A DNA stretch of 64,000 bases from G963691835 sp963691835. Its GTDB lineage: Bacteria > Pseudomonadota > Alphaproteobacteria > Thalassobaculales > Thalassobaculaceae. Positions 1-8,998 of the stretch are shown piece after piece. Numbering within the stretch: position 1 is the first letter of the stretch; every line of letters starts with the position of its first letter. The DNA is taken from NCBI GenBank assembly GCA_963691835.1, contig OY829383.1, positions 620,001-684,000 of the forward strand. Reading direction: 5' to 3'. A program made the position numbers and the translations under genes. The notes beneath the pieces are model-generated. The model saw only the letters and a list, made by a program, of their open reading frames with translations. It searched no databases and was not told the DNA's origin.

Positions 1-1
1 C

Positions 2-223
2 CATCACGCCGTGGCGCTCGGCTGCGACATCAGCCACGCAGCGAAGTTCGTCCACGCGGACGGTCTCGTGTCGAAAGAAAGCCCCCCCGCGACGCCCATA
101 GGCGTCAGCTGCCGGGTGTGCGAGCGGCTGGATTGCGGATGGCGGGCCCACCCCCCGGTGAACCACCGCATTCGGGTAGACCCCACCGTCCGCCGTGCCC
201 TGCCCTATTCCTTCGAGCGCTGA
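2..223 (+). CDS. ScfR-like short-chain fatty acyl transcriptional regulator, C-terminal fragment
   Basis: This is the 3' end of a gene that enters from the left edge, read in the frame beginning at base 2 and stopping with TGA at 221-223. The 73 visible residues contain GCDISHAAKFVHADGL, TPIGVSCRVCERLDC, a PPVNHRIRVD segment and PYSF near the end. This matches the C-terminal domain of XRE-type regulators of the ScfR/RamB group, which sense short-chain acyl-CoA status and control propionate or glyoxylate pathways. The N-terminal helix-turn-helix and the IrrE-like domain lie outside the window. A GTG at 11 is internal and should not be taken as the start. Confidence 0.75.
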   Translation, partial: HHAVALGCDISHAAKFVHADGLVSKESPPATPIGVSCRVCERLDCGWRAHPPVNHRIRVDPTVRRALPYSFER

Positions 224-235
224 AGAACCCTTTTC

Positions 236-550
236 CTACTTGATCCCGGACCATCCGGTCGGGCGCGCGATCTTGTTCTCCTGCGCGACCACCAGCCCGT
301 CCGTCCGCGCCTGATAGTCAGCCCACGCCGGATCCTTGTCCCGCTCCGCCCGCTTCCGCTCCATATCGGCGAGGCTCTCATACCCCCAGAGGTGCACCAC
401 CTGATGAAGGGGCCCGAGCTCCGTCACGAAATACCCAAGCGGATCACCAAGGTACTTCCGCTGCACGGGCAGCCCATACTCCTCGAAGATCGCGAGATAG
501 GTCTTCATCTTCCGGGGCACGATGGAATACGTGCGGACATCGACGATCAT
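236..550 (-). CDS. NIPSNAP family protein
   Basis: A 104-residue protein starting MIVDVRTYSI, with a tyrosine- and tryptophan-rich ferredoxin-like fold and the family-typical HQVVHLWGYESLADMERKR stretch. NIPSNAP proteins are small dimeric alpha/beta-barrel proteins, often encoded beside catabolic genes in alphaproteobacteria; their biochemical role is unclear. The ATG at 550 is chosen over an upstream in-frame ATG (652) because GGAGGA lies about 6 bases before it and homology begins there. The gene stops 13 bases from the end of the converging ScfR fragment. Confidence 0.85.
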   Translation of the reverse strand: MIVDVRTYSIVPRKMKTYLAIFEEYGLPVQRKYLGDPLGYFVTELGPLHQVVHLWGYESLADMERKRAERDKDPAWADYQARTDGLVVAQENKIARPTGWSGIK

Positions 551-591
551 AGTGAGGCTCCTCCATCCGGGGTTAGCGGATAGAGATACCC

Positions 592-954
592 CTACCCCGC
601 CGTCTCGTCGAATGGGTTCCAGCCGTCTCGGGTTTCCACGTCGACGATCCAAAGGTCGGGATCGATCCGGCGTTCCTTTTCCAATCGCTCCATCACGTCG
701 GGGACCGGCACAGGGCCAATGCCTATCACGTGTCGCCAGACGAGGTGGCCGTCAGCGTCGCGGGCGCGGGTCAGCAACTCGACCGTACCGTTAAGATGAT
801 CGAGCCGGACATATAGGGCGCCTGCGTCCGGATCGCCGCGCTTCAACACATAGGCACCAATACCCTTCATGGAACAGCGCCGGAGGCCCGCCTGGACGAT
901 GACTTCCGTCTTCAAACGGGGGGCCGACCAAGGGTCGTCGAGCGGGTTGGTCAT
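592..954 (-). CDS. DUF1491 family protein
   Basis: A 120-residue protein with the DUF1491 pattern: a basic N-terminal RLKTEVIVQAGLRRC, a central RGDPDAGALYVRLDHLNG strand-turn and a C-terminal D-rich segment with DPDLWIVDVE. The family is nearly confined to alphaproteobacteria and its function is unknown. It is read away from the nucleoside operon; the 228-base gap 955-1182 must hold the divergent promoters, but I could not recognise a convincing -35/-10 pair or operator there. Confidence 0.8.
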   Translation of the reverse strand: MTNPLDDPWSAPRLKTEVIVQAGLRRCSMKGIGAYVLKRGDPDAGALYVRLDHLNGTVELLTRARDADGHLVWRHVIGIGPVPVPDVMERLEKERRIDPDLWIVDVETRDGWNPFDETAG

Positions 955-1182
955 TTAATGCGGCTTTCCGGCAATGGCGCGACCACCACTATGACATGTT
1001 CCCCTTGTAGATTGTCCGTGAGACGCATCGCGGGGCGAAAACGCGCAAATTTGATGGCGATCCCTCTCGGTCTTCATTGCAGCGCGGAGGCCTCCCGCAT
1101 AGAGTCGGCCCAGAGGGTCTGGGGGCTGGCCCAAACCATCCCGAACGGGATCGCGACCGAACAGGACGAGGATACTCAAACC

Positions 1183-2178
1183 ATGAAAAATATTCTTGCG
1201 GCGACGGCCGCGACACTGCTGACGATCGGTGCGGCCTCCGCCGCCGAGATCAAGCCGGCGGTCGTCTTCGATATGGGCGGCAAGTTCGACAAGAGCTTCA
1301 ACGAGGGCGTGTACAACGGTGTCGAGCGCTTCAAGGCGGAATCGGGCATCGAGTACAAGGAGTTCGAGGTCACGAACGAAACCCAGCGCGAGCAGGCGAT
1401 CCGCCGCATGGCGCAGCGGGGCCAGGACCCGGTGCTTGGTGTCGGCTTTGCCCAGGCGCCCGCGATCGAGAAGGTCGCCAAGGAATTTCCGAACACCCGC
1501 TTCACGATCATCGACATGGTCGTTGACCTGCCGAACGTGCAGTCAGTTGTCTTCAAGGAGCATGAGGGTTCGTTCCTGGTCGGCGTTCTTGCTGCGGCAG
1601 CGTCGGAGACCGGGACGGTCGGCTTCGTCGGCGGCATGGACATTCCACTGATCCGCCGGTTCGCCTGCGGCTATGTCCAAGGGGCCAAGCACGCCAAGTC
1701 GGACGCCACGGTGATCCAGAACATGACCGGAACCACCCCGTCGGCCTGGAATGACCCGACCAAGGGTGCGGAGCTTGCGAAGAGCCAATTCGATCGCGGC
1801 GCGGACGTTGTCTACGCGGCGGCCGGCGGCACCGGCATCGGCGTCTATCAGGCGGCCAAGGACAACGGCAAGTACGCGATCGGCGTCGACTCCAACCAGA
1901 ACTACCTGCATCCGGGCACCATGCTCACCTCCATGCTGAAGCGGGTCGATAACGCCGCCTACAACGCCTTCAAATCCGCGAAGGACGGCACGTGGAAGCC
2001 GGGCATCCAGGTTCTCGGCCTCTCCGAAGAGGGTGTTGGCTGGGCACTGGATGAGCACAATCAGGGCCTGATCTCCGCCCCGATGAAGGCGCTGGTGACC
2101 AACGCGCAGAAAGGCATCATGGATGGCTCGATCGTGGTGCACGATTACATGTCCGACAACAGTTGCCCGGTCAAGTAA
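1183..2178 (+). CDS. BMP family nucleoside ABC transporter, periplasmic substrate-binding protein
   Basis: A 331-residue protein with a Sec signal peptide (MKNILAATAATLLTIGAASA, cleavage near residue 20) followed by a PnrA/BmpA lipoprotein-type fold. Family motifs visible are GGKFDKSFNEG near the mature N-terminus, KEHEGSFLVG, GGMDIPLIRRF and GVDSNQN. There is no lipobox cysteine, so the protein is expected to be free in the periplasm. BMP proteins bind purine nucleosides. The neighbours (ATPase, two permeases, nucleoside phosphorylases, deoC, deoB) support nucleoside uptake. The ATG at 1183 is the first codon giving a proper signal peptide; in-frame sequence upstream of it does not look like protein. 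Confidence 0.93.
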   Translation: MKNILAATAATLLTIGAASAAEIKPAVVFDMGGKFDKSFNEGVYNGVERFKAESGIEYKEFEVTNETQREQAIRRMAQRGQDPVLGVGFAQAPAIEKVAKEFPNTRFTIIDMVVDLPNVQSVVFKEHEGSFLVGVLAAAASETGTVGFVGGMDIPLIRRFACGYVQGAKHAKSDATVIQNMTGTTPSAWNDPTKGAELAKSQFDRGADVVYAAAGGTGIGVYQAAKDNGKYAIGVDSNQNYLHPGTMLTSMLKRVDNAAYNAFKSAKDGTWKPGIQVLGLSEEGVGWALDEHNQGLISAPMKALVTNAQKGIMDGSIVVHDYMSDNSCPVK

Positions 2179-2227
2179 CCGGACGGCGTTCACCTAAGTC
2201 GGATACCCTCATCAACTGATGAGACCA

Positions 2228-2264
2228 CTGGTCCCCGCAGCCGGTCAGGCAATGCGGGGACCAG
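2228..2264 (+). promoter_or_regulatory. Intercistronic perfect hairpin between binding-protein and ATPase genes
   Basis: CTGGTCCCCGCA at 2228-2239 is exactly complementary to TGCGGGGACCAG at 2253-2264, giving a 12-bp stem and a 13-base loop. No U-run follows, so it is not a canonical intrinsic terminator. Stable hairpins directly 3' of binding-protein genes in ABC operons commonly protect upstream mRNA or attenuate downstream expression, producing excess binding protein over membrane subunits. The ATPase start at 2291 lies 26 bases beyond the stem. Confidence 0.7.
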
Positions 2265-2290
2265 ACGGTGCCAGACGGGAGTCCCCTTCC

Positions 2291-3931
2291 ATGGCCGCTC
2301 CGGCCGCCTCGCGTGACATGTCCAAACCAAACGCATCTGCCGCCGAAGCGCCCCCGGCCATCGAGTTAGTTGGCATCGACAAACGCTTTGGGCCGGTTCA
2401 CGCAAACAAGGAAATCTCCCTCTCCATCACGCCCGGCACCATTCACGGCATCGTCGGCGAGAACGGTGCCGGCAAATCTACCCTGATGAGCATTCTGTAC
2501 GGCTTCTACCAAGCCGATGCGGGGGAGATCCGTGTCGATGGGATCGCCCGCAGCATCGACTCTCCCCGCGCCGCCATCGGCGCCGGGATCGGGATGGTTC
2601 ATCAGCACTTCATGCTTGTCCCGACCTTCACCGTGCTCGAGAACGTCATGCTCGGCGACGAAGGCGGGGCGCTGCTTAACGCCGGACGCGCTGCGACCCG
2701 CGCGGAGTTGGAGCGGCTCGGCCGGGACTACGGCCTGGATGTCCCCATCGACACTCTGGTCTCGGATCTGTCCGTGGGCCTCCAACAGAGGGTCGAGATC
2801 CTGAAGGCGCTTGTTCGCGGTGCGAAGATCCTGATCCTCGACGAGCCAACCGGCGTGCTGACCCCCCAAGAAACCGATCGCCTGTTTGAAATCCTGGCCG
2901 CTTTACGGGATGAGGGTGTGACGATCGTGCTCATCACTCACAAGCTCCGGGAAATCATGGCGGTTACGGACACCGTCTCCGTGATGCGGCGGGGCGAGAT
3001 GGTCGCGCACCGGCCGACCAGCGACACCAACCGGGAGGAGTTGGCGGAGCTGATGGTCGGCCGGAAAGTCCTCCTCCGCGTTGACAAGAAGGCGGCCGAA
3101 CCGGGAGAGACTTTGGTCCGGGTGGAAGGGCTGACCGTCCGGGATGGGGGTCCCCAAGCAACCGGGGTCGACCGGCTGTCCGATGTCAATTTCTCCATTC
3201 GTGCCGGAGAGATCCTGGGCATCGCGGGGATTGCCGGAAACGGTCAGTCGGAACTCCTGGAGGTGCTCGCCGGAATCCGGGCACCGGATCACGGCCGTGT
3301 GGTCCTGGGATCGCTGGAGATCACGCCGGAGACGCCAAGCGATCCGGCCACAACACGGGAAGCGGGGGTTGCCCACGTACCCGAAGACCGCCACCGCATG
3401 GGCCTCGTGATGAGCTTCGAAGCGCAGGAGAGCGCGATCCTCGGTTATCATGACAGGGATCGATACAACTCGGGCTTCTTCCAGGATCGGAGCGCGATCT
3501 TAGCGGAGGCGGCGGAACGGGCGGAGCACTATGACGTCCGCCCCCCCAATCCCCGGCTGAGATCCGCCAACTTCTCAGGCGGCAATCAACAGAAGATCGT
3601 GTTGGCGCGGGAGATGGAAGCCCTGCCCCGCATTCTCCTGGTCGGCCAGCCGACACGCGGCGTCGACATCGGCGCCATTGAATTCATCCACAAGCAGATC
3701 ATTGCCATGCGGGATGCCGGATGCGCGGTCTTGCTGGTCTCGGTCGAGCTGGACGAGATCATGTCCGTATCGGACCGCATCGCCGTCATGGCCGAAGGCA
3801 AGGTCGTTGGTGAGATCGAGGCGAAGGACGCGACCGAGCGCGCGCTGGGCTTGATGATGGCAAGTGTTCCTCTGGATCTGGTCGCCCCTGATGAAAGGGA
3901 CAACGGCTCTAACGGGGAGGGCGGCGCATGA
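2291..3931 (+). CDS. Nucleoside ABC transporter ATP-binding protein (two NBDs)
   Basis: A 546-residue double ATPase of the YufO/RbsA type. NBD1 has an intact Walker A (GENGAGKST), signature LSVGLQQR and Walker B ILILDEPTG. NBD2 has the degenerate Walker A GIAGNGQSE, signature FSGGNQQK and ILLVGQPTRG in place of Walker B with catalytic Glu, the usual asymmetric design in this class where only one site hydrolyses ATP fast. The ATG at 2291 has GGGAG 9 bases upstream. A more upstream ATG at 2219 would put the start before the perfect hairpin and adds unconserved sequence. The gene overlaps the next permease by an ATGA junction. Confidence 0.93.
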   Translation: MAAPAASRDMSKPNASAAEAPPAIELVGIDKRFGPVHANKEISLSITPGTIHGIVGENGAGKSTLMSILYGFYQADAGEIRVDGIARSIDSPRAAIGAGIGMVHQHFMLVPTFTVLENVMLGDEGGALLNAGRAATRAELERLGRDYGLDVPIDTLVSDLSVGLQQRVEILKALVRGAKILILDEPTGVLTPQETDRLFEILAALRDEGVTIVLITHKLREIMAVTDTVSVMRRGEMVAHRPTSDTNREELAELMVGRKVLLRVDKKAAEPGETLVRVEGLTVRDGGPQATGVDRLSDVNFSIRAGEILGIAGIAGNGQSELLEVLAGIRAPDHGRVVLGSLEITPETPSDPATTREAGVAHVPEDRHRMGLVMSFEAQESAILGYHDRDRYNSGFFQDRSAILAEAAERAEHYDVRPPNPRLRSANFSGGNQQKIVLAREMEALPRILLVGQPTRGVDIGAIEFIHKQIIAMRDAGCAVLLVSVELDEIMSVSDRIAVMAEGKVVGEIEAKDATERALGLMMASVPLDLVAPDERDNGSNGEGGA

Positions 3932-5040
3932 AATCTGGCCAACTCCCCGCCTGGGCCGACATCGGACTGATCCCGCTCCTCAATATCCTGGCCGCACTCG
4001 CAGTCTCAGCCCTCATCATCCTGGCGGTCGGCGAAGACCCGATCGCCGCCTTGGAAGTCATGGTGTACGGCGCCTTCGGCTACGATCAGGCGATCGGCTA
4101 CACCCTCTATTACGCGACGAATTTCGTCTTCACGGGCCTTGCGGTATCCGTGGCGTTCCATTGCGGGCTGTTCAACATCGGGGGCGAAGGCCAAGCGTAT
4201 ATCGGTGGCCTGGGCATCGGCTTGATGATGCTGGCGATGGACGCGTTCCTGCCGCTTTGGCTCTTGGCACCGCTCGGCATCCTCGCCTGTGCCGCGTTCG
4301 GCGCCGCCTGGGCCAGCGTGCCCGCCTATCTTCAGGCCTACCGCGGCAGCCACATCGTGATAACCACGATCATGTTCAACTTCATCGCCTCCGCCTTGAT
4401 GGTGCACCTGCTGGTCAACGTCCTGATCCAGCCGGGTCAGATGTCGCCGGAAAGCCGGGAGTTCGCGGAGGCGGCCTGGCTGCCACCGATGCATGAGGCG
4501 GCCGCAGCCGTCGGCCTCGATCTGGCGCGATCTCCGTTGAACATCTCGCTATTCTTCGCGCTGTTGTGCTGCGTCGGCGTATGGCTGCTGCTCTGGCGGA
4601 CCCGATGGGGCTTCGCGATCAGGACGGTTGGCGCGAACGAACAGGCGGCGATCTACGCCGGGATAGATCCCAAGCGGACGATCATGCTGGCCATGGCGAT
4701 CTCCGGTGCGCTGGCGGGCATGGTGGGGCTCAACGAGATCATGGGCGTTCATCACCGGCTGCTGCTGAACTTCACCGCAGGGGTTGGTTTTACCGGAATC
4801 GCGGTCTCGCTGATGGGGCGCAACCATCCGTTCGGCATCATTTTGGCGAGCCTGCTGTTCGGCGCGCTGCACCAAGGGGGTGCTGAGCTGGATTTTGAGT
4901 TCGACCGGATCACCCGGGACATGGTCGTTGTGATCCAGGGGCTCGTAATCCTGTTCTCCGGCGCGCTTGCGTACATGTTCACGCCGTGGGTGGCGCGCAT
5001 GCTGATCCGCCGTCCGGCGGACAGCCGGGCAACGAGTTAG
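3928..5040 (+). CDS. Nucleoside ABC transporter permease 1
   Basis: A 370-residue hydrophobic protein of the BPD_transp_2 family (YufP/NupP-like). It has multiple membrane helices, the conserved GLAVSVAFHCGLFNIGGEGQ segment near residues 70-90 and a cytoplasmic EAA-like loop with RTVGANEQAAIYAGI around residue 230. It starts on an ATG overlapping the ATPase stop codon, implying translational coupling. Together with the next gene it should form the heterodimeric inner-membrane channel for nucleosides. Confidence 0.92.
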   Translation: MKSGQLPAWADIGLIPLLNILAALAVSALIILAVGEDPIAALEVMVYGAFGYDQAIGYTLYYATNFVFTGLAVSVAFHCGLFNIGGEGQAYIGGLGIGLMMLAMDAFLPLWLLAPLGILACAAFGAAWASVPAYLQAYRGSHIVITTIMFNFIASALMVHLLVNVLIQPGQMSPESREFAEAAWLPPMHEAAAAVGLDLARSPLNISLFFALLCCVGVWLLLWRTRWGFAIRTVGANEQAAIYAGIDPKRTIMLAMAISGALAGMVGLNEIMGVHHRLLLNFTAGVGFTGIAVSLMGRNHPFGIILASLLFGALHQGGAELDFEFDRITRDMVVVIQGLVILFSGALAYMFTPWVARMLIRRPADSRATS

Positions 5041-5050
5041 GAGCCCGGCC

Positions 5051-6025
5051 GTGGAAGAAACCTGGCTGATCATTCTTCTGACGATTGACGCCACGCTCCG
5101 CGTCGCGACGCCCCTCATCCTTGCCGCCCTCGCTGGACTTTTCGCGGAACGGTCGGGCGTCATCGACATCGGCCTTGAGGGAAAGATGCTTGCCGCCGCC
5201 TTCGCCGCTGCGGCGGCCGCCTATGCCTCCGGCGTCGCGGTCGTCGGGCTCGCCGCGGCGATCGGCGTGTCGGTCGCCCTGGCCATGGTGCATGGCTTCG
5301 CGTGTATCACCCACAGGGGCAATCAGGTCGTCAGCGGTGTTGCGATCAACGTCATCGCCGCCGGGTTGACGGTCGTACTGGGCATTGCCTGGTTCCGTCA
5401 GGGCGGACAGACACCGCCGCTCCAGGACGGCGCGCGCTTCACGTCAATCGACTGGCCGCTTGCGGAGACTTTGGGTGTCATTCCTATTCTCGGACCGATC
5501 TACCGGGAAGTGATCAGCGGCCACAACATCCTGGTCTATCTCGCCCTTCTCGCGGTCCCGGCGACCTGGTTTGTCGTGTACAGAACCCGTTTCGGGCTCA
5601 GATTGCGGGCGGTGGGTGAGACACCGGCCGCTGTGGATACGGCGGGCATCTCGGTCGCGGGCCTCCGCTATGCCGCGATGGCGTGGTGCGGTATCTTGTG
5701 CGGGATCGCGGGTGCATATCTTTCAACCGCGCATTCTGCCGCCTTTGTGCGGGATATGACGGCGGGCAAGGGATACATCGCGCTCGCCGCCATGATCTTC
5801 GGCAAGTGGCGTCCATGGCCAGCGCTTTGGGCCTGTCTTCTCTTCGGTTTCCTCGACGCGGTCTCGGTCCGCCTCCAAGGCGTCGACGTTCCGGGCATCG
5901 GGCAGATCCCCGTCCAACTCGTGCAGGCCCTTCCATACATCCTGACCGTCATTCTGTTGGCCGGCTTCATCGGCAAAGCCATCGCCCCGTGTGCGAGCGG
6001 TATCCCGTATGTGAAGGAACGCTAG
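5051..6025 (+). CDS. Nucleoside ABC transporter permease 2
   Basis: A 324-residue membrane protein, partner of the preceding permease (YufQ/NupQ-like, BPD_transp_2). It begins at GTG 5051 with MEETWLIILLTIDATLRVATPLILAALAGLF, and carries the family pattern AERSGVIDIGLEGKMLAAAF and the coupling-loop motif LRAVGETPAAVDTAGI. It is spaced 10 bases from the upstream stop. No other start gives a better N-terminus. Confidence 0.92.
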   Translation: MEETWLIILLTIDATLRVATPLILAALAGLFAERSGVIDIGLEGKMLAAAFAAAAAAYASGVAVVGLAAAIGVSVALAMVHGFACITHRGNQVVSGVAINVIAAGLTVVLGIAWFRQGGQTPPLQDGARFTSIDWPLAETLGVIPILGPIYREVISGHNILVYLALLAVPATWFVVYRTRFGLRLRAVGETPAAVDTAGISVAGLRYAAMAWCGILCGIAGAYLSTAHSAAFVRDMTAGKGYIALAAMIFGKWRPWPALWACLLFGFLDAVSVRLQGVDVPGIGQIPVQLVQALPYILTVILLAGFIGKAIAPCASGIPYVKER

Positions 6026-6107
6026 GACTTGAAAGCAATTCTTGCCTGCGGGACCCACCTCAGAATCAACCCTTTTTGTCCATTTCCCGTGATGGCATAA
6101 CCCGGCC

Positions 6108-6934
6108 ATGACTATTCACTACGAAGCTGCTGAAAAGATCAGGGAATGGCTCGGCGACCGTTCTCCTCTTATCTCCATCACACTCGGCTCCGGACTCGGA
6201 TCGATCGCGGATGCGCTCGATGGCCGGGATGTGCTGCGGTACGAGTTCATCCCCGGCTTCTCCCGCTCCACCGTCGATGGGCATCTTGGCCGTCTGGTGT
6301 CCGGCCGGATGGGCGGGAAGAAGTCCTGGTGATGCAGGGCCGCTTCCATGTGTATGAGGGACACCCGGTCCAGCAATTGGCCAACCCGGTTCGCACCCTG
6401 GCCGCCGTCGGGATCAAGCGCATGCTGCTGACAAACGCAGCGGGAAGTTTGAACGCGGATGTGGGTCCCGGGCGGCTATCGCTTGTTACGGATCATATCA
6501 ACCTGACCGGCATGACACCGCTGCGTGGCCCCAACGATCCGGATGTGGGCCCTCGTTTTGTGGACATGCGGGACGCCTACGATCCGAAAATCCGCGAGGA
6601 TCTGGCCGCCGCCGCGCAGGCTCTTGGTATTCCGCTGGCAGAAGGGGTCTACGCCTGGATGCTGGGTCCAACGTTCGAGACTCCAGCCGAGATCCGGGCG
6701 CTCCGCATCCTCGGCGCGGATCTCGTTGGGATGTCCACGGTGCCTGAAGTTGTCGCCGCGCGCCATGTGAACGTCCCCATCGCCGCGGTCTCCGTCGTCA
6801 CCAACTATGCAGCCGGCATGATCCCCGACGAGCGGATTGACCATCAGCAGACGGTCGACACGGCCGCTGCCGCCATTGATGATGTCAGAGCCCTGCTGAC
6901 CCGGTACCTGGAGACCCTGGACGATGAGCGCTGA
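6108..6934 (+). pseudogene. Purine nucleoside phosphorylase, single-base frameshift
   Basis: Frame 1 (from ATG 6108) encodes an N-terminus with the phosphate-loop-like LGSGLGSIADAL, PGFSRSTVDGHLG and GRMGG, then runs into TGA at 6330-6332. The next frame continues exactly where the family expects, EEVLVMQGRFHVYEGHPV, then LTNAAGSLN and a C-terminus with VVTNYAAGM. Adding one G to the GGG run at 6315-6317 restores a 275-residue protein, a normal length for trimeric class-II-type PNP. The lesion is either real inactivation or a homopolymer error. PNP would phosphorolyse inosine/guanosine taken up by the upstream transporter. Its stop overlaps the deoC start. The surrounding genes are all intact, which leans slightly toward error. 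Confidence 0.85.
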
Positions 6935-7670
6935 TCCGGCGATTGCCCGTCGCACGCTGTCACTCCTGGATCTCACCAGCCTCGGCGACGACGATACGGA
7001 CGCCACGATCGCAAGCCTCTGCGCCAATTCGGACGGACGGCATGGCCGTGTCGCGGCTGTCTGCGTATGGCCCCGGTTCGTGGGACAGTGCCGGTCAGCC
7101 CTCCACGGCACCGGCATCGAGGTGGCGACGGTAGCCAATTTCCCACATGGCCGACCGGACTTGGATACAGCCGCAGAGGAGACACGGCGCGCCGTTGCGG
7201 ATGGCGCGGATGAAGTCGATGTGGTTTTCCCCTACGCCGCATGGCTCAACGACCACCAGTCTCACGCCCGGGACATGATCGCGGCCTGTAAGAAGGCCGC
7301 GGCCGACAAGAAACTGAAAGTGATTCTGGAAACAGGGCGCCTGATGACACCCTCGGCGATCCGGGGGGCCGCAGATGATGCGATTGAGGCCGGGGCTGAT
7401 TTCATCAAGACGTCGACCGGCAAGACGGCGACCTCCACCAGCCTTGAAGCCGCCCATATCATGCTGGAGGCGATCAAGGACGCGGGGCGCCCGGTCGGGC
7501 TGAAACCGTCCGGCGGGATTCGCACCCCAGAACAGGCCGCGGCCTATCTTCGCTTGGCCGATCATGTCATGGGCGCAGGATGGGCCACACCGAAGACATT
7601 CCGATTTGGCGCCAGCGGTCTGTTGGCCGTAGTAGAGAAGGTCCTAGACGCTGAGGGAGAGAGATCATGA
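6924..7670 (+). CDS. deoC: Deoxyribose-phosphate aldolase
   Basis: A 248-residue TIM-barrel aldolase converting 2-deoxyribose-5-phosphate to acetaldehyde and glyceraldehyde-3-phosphate. Motifs: a conserved VCVWPRFV strand, VATVANFPHG, EVDVVFPY, KVILETG and the Schiff-base lysine in DFIKTSTGK; a second conserved lysine sits in GLKPSGGIRT. It starts inside the end of the PNP gene and ends with an overlap into deoA, so it is translationally coupled on both sides. Confidence 0.95.
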   Translation: MSADPAIARRTLSLLDLTSLGDDDTDATIASLCANSDGRHGRVAAVCVWPRFVGQCRSALHGTGIEVATVANFPHGRPDLDTAAEETRRAVADGADEVDVVFPYAAWLNDHQSHARDMIAACKKAAADKKLKVILETGRLMTPSAIRGAADDAIEAGADFIKTSTGKTATSTSLEAAHIMLEAIKDAGRPVGLKPSGGIRTPEQAAAYLRLADHVMGAGWATPKTFRFGASGLLAVVEKVLDAEGERS

Positions 7671-8998
7671 TCCTTCAGGAGATCATTCGGCGAAAGCGCG
7701 ACGGCGAGAGCCTTTTTGGCAGTGAAATCAACGGGATCGTATCAGCGATCACGGACGGCAGCGCCACCGAGGGTCAGATTGGGGCCTTCGCCATGGCGAG
7801 CTTCATTCGCGGCCTCAACACCAATGAGACCGTCTCGCTCACGACAGCGATGCGGGACAGCGGCGATGTCCTCCGCTGGGACCCGGATGCCTTGGGCGGA
7901 CCGGTGCTCGACAAGCACTCGTCCGGCGGCATCGGCGACAAGGTCAGCCTGATGCTCGCCCCAATGGTCGCGGCGGCAGGCGGTTTCGTGCCCATGATCT
8001 CGGGACGGGGCCTGGGCCACACCGGCGGGACGCTTGATAAGCTGGAGAGTATTCCAGGCTACGATGTTTCCCCTGACCCCCAGCGTTTCCAGAAGATCGT
8101 GGCATCGGTGGGCTGCTCCATCATCGGGCAGACGGAGAATCTTGCCCCTGCGGACAGGCGGCTCTACGCGGTCAGGGACATCACTGGCACGGTCGAGTCC
8201 ATCCCCCTGATCACCGCCTCCATCCTGTCGAAGAAACTCGCGGCCGGGCTGGGCGGTCTGGTGATGGACATCAAGGCGGGCTCCGGCGCGTTTATGTCGA
8301 CAGTCGACGACGCCCGCGCTCTGGCCCAGTCGATCGTCAACGTGGCGCAGGGTGCCGGACTTCCGACAACCGCGCTGGTCACGGATATGGGGCAGGTCCT
8401 CGGAGACCGGGCGGGCCACAGCCTGGAGATCGCGGAGACCGTCGAGTACCTGACGGGAAAGAAGCGCGATCCAAGGCTCCACGCCGTGGTGATCGAACTT
8501 GGCGCAGAACTCCTGTTGACCGGCGGTTTGGCGGAAACCATGGATGACGCGCGGACCAAGTTGGAGGCGACGCTGGCGACCGGGTCTGCGGCTGAGAGGT
8601 TCGGCCGCATGGTGGCCGAGCATGGGGGGCCCACCGATCTGTTGAACAACACAAAAGGCCATCTCGCCGCAGCGCCAATTACCATGGCGGTTCATCCGGA
8701 TAAGCCTGGACGGATCGAGAAGATCAATGCCCGGGAATACGGTCTGATCATTCTCGAACTTGGTGGCGGCAGACGAACGGCGGCGGACAAGATCGACCCC
8801 GCCGTCGGGATCTCCAAAGCCGCGGGAATCGGTGACCGGGTGGACCGGGAACGGCCGATCGCCGTGCTTCATGCCCGGGACAAGGCAGCGGCGATCAAGG
8901 CGGCAGGTGCCCTCAAGAAAGCCGTGACGACAACCGACGCAAAGCTCGAGGCGCCGTCGGCACTCATCGACCGGATCGCCGCGGAGACGCCGGCGTGA
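7667..8998 (+). CDS. deoA: Thymidine phosphorylase
   Basis: A 443-residue pyrimidine nucleoside phosphorylase, full length for DeoA. The nucleoside/phosphate signature is visible as DKHSSGGIGDKVSL, with SGRGLGHTGGTLDKLES following and IKAGSGAFM in the active-site domain. It cleaves thymidine or deoxyuridine with phosphate to give deoxyribose-1-phosphate, feeding the phosphopentomutase and aldolase encoded next to it. It begins on an ATG overlapping the deoC stop (ATGA). Confidence 0.95.
   Translation: MILQEIIRRKRDGESLFGSEINGIVSAITDGSATEGQIGAFAMASFIRGLNTNETVSLTTAMRDSGDVLRWDPDALGGPVLDKHSSGGIGDKVSLMLAPMVAAAGGFVPMISGRGLGHTGGTLDKLESIPGYDVSPDPQRFQKIVASVGCSIIGQTENLAPADRRLYAVRDITGTVESIPLITASILSKKLAAGLGGLVMDIKAGSGAFMSTVDDARALAQSIVNVAQGAGLPTTALVTDMGQVLGDRAGHSLEIAETVEYLTGKKRDPRLHAVVIELGAELLLTGGLAETMDDARTKLEATLATGSAAERFGRMVAEHGGPTDLLNNTKGHLAAAPITMAVHPDKPGRIEKINAREYGLIILELGGGRRTAADKIDPAVGISKAAGIGDRVDRERPIAVLHARDKAAAIKAAGALKKAVTTTDAKLEAPSALIDRIAAETPA

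Noticed and set aside
2219..2290. Earlier ATPase start at ATG 2219
   Set aside because: It would start upstream of the perfect hairpin and add unconserved residues; 2291 has a good ribosome site.
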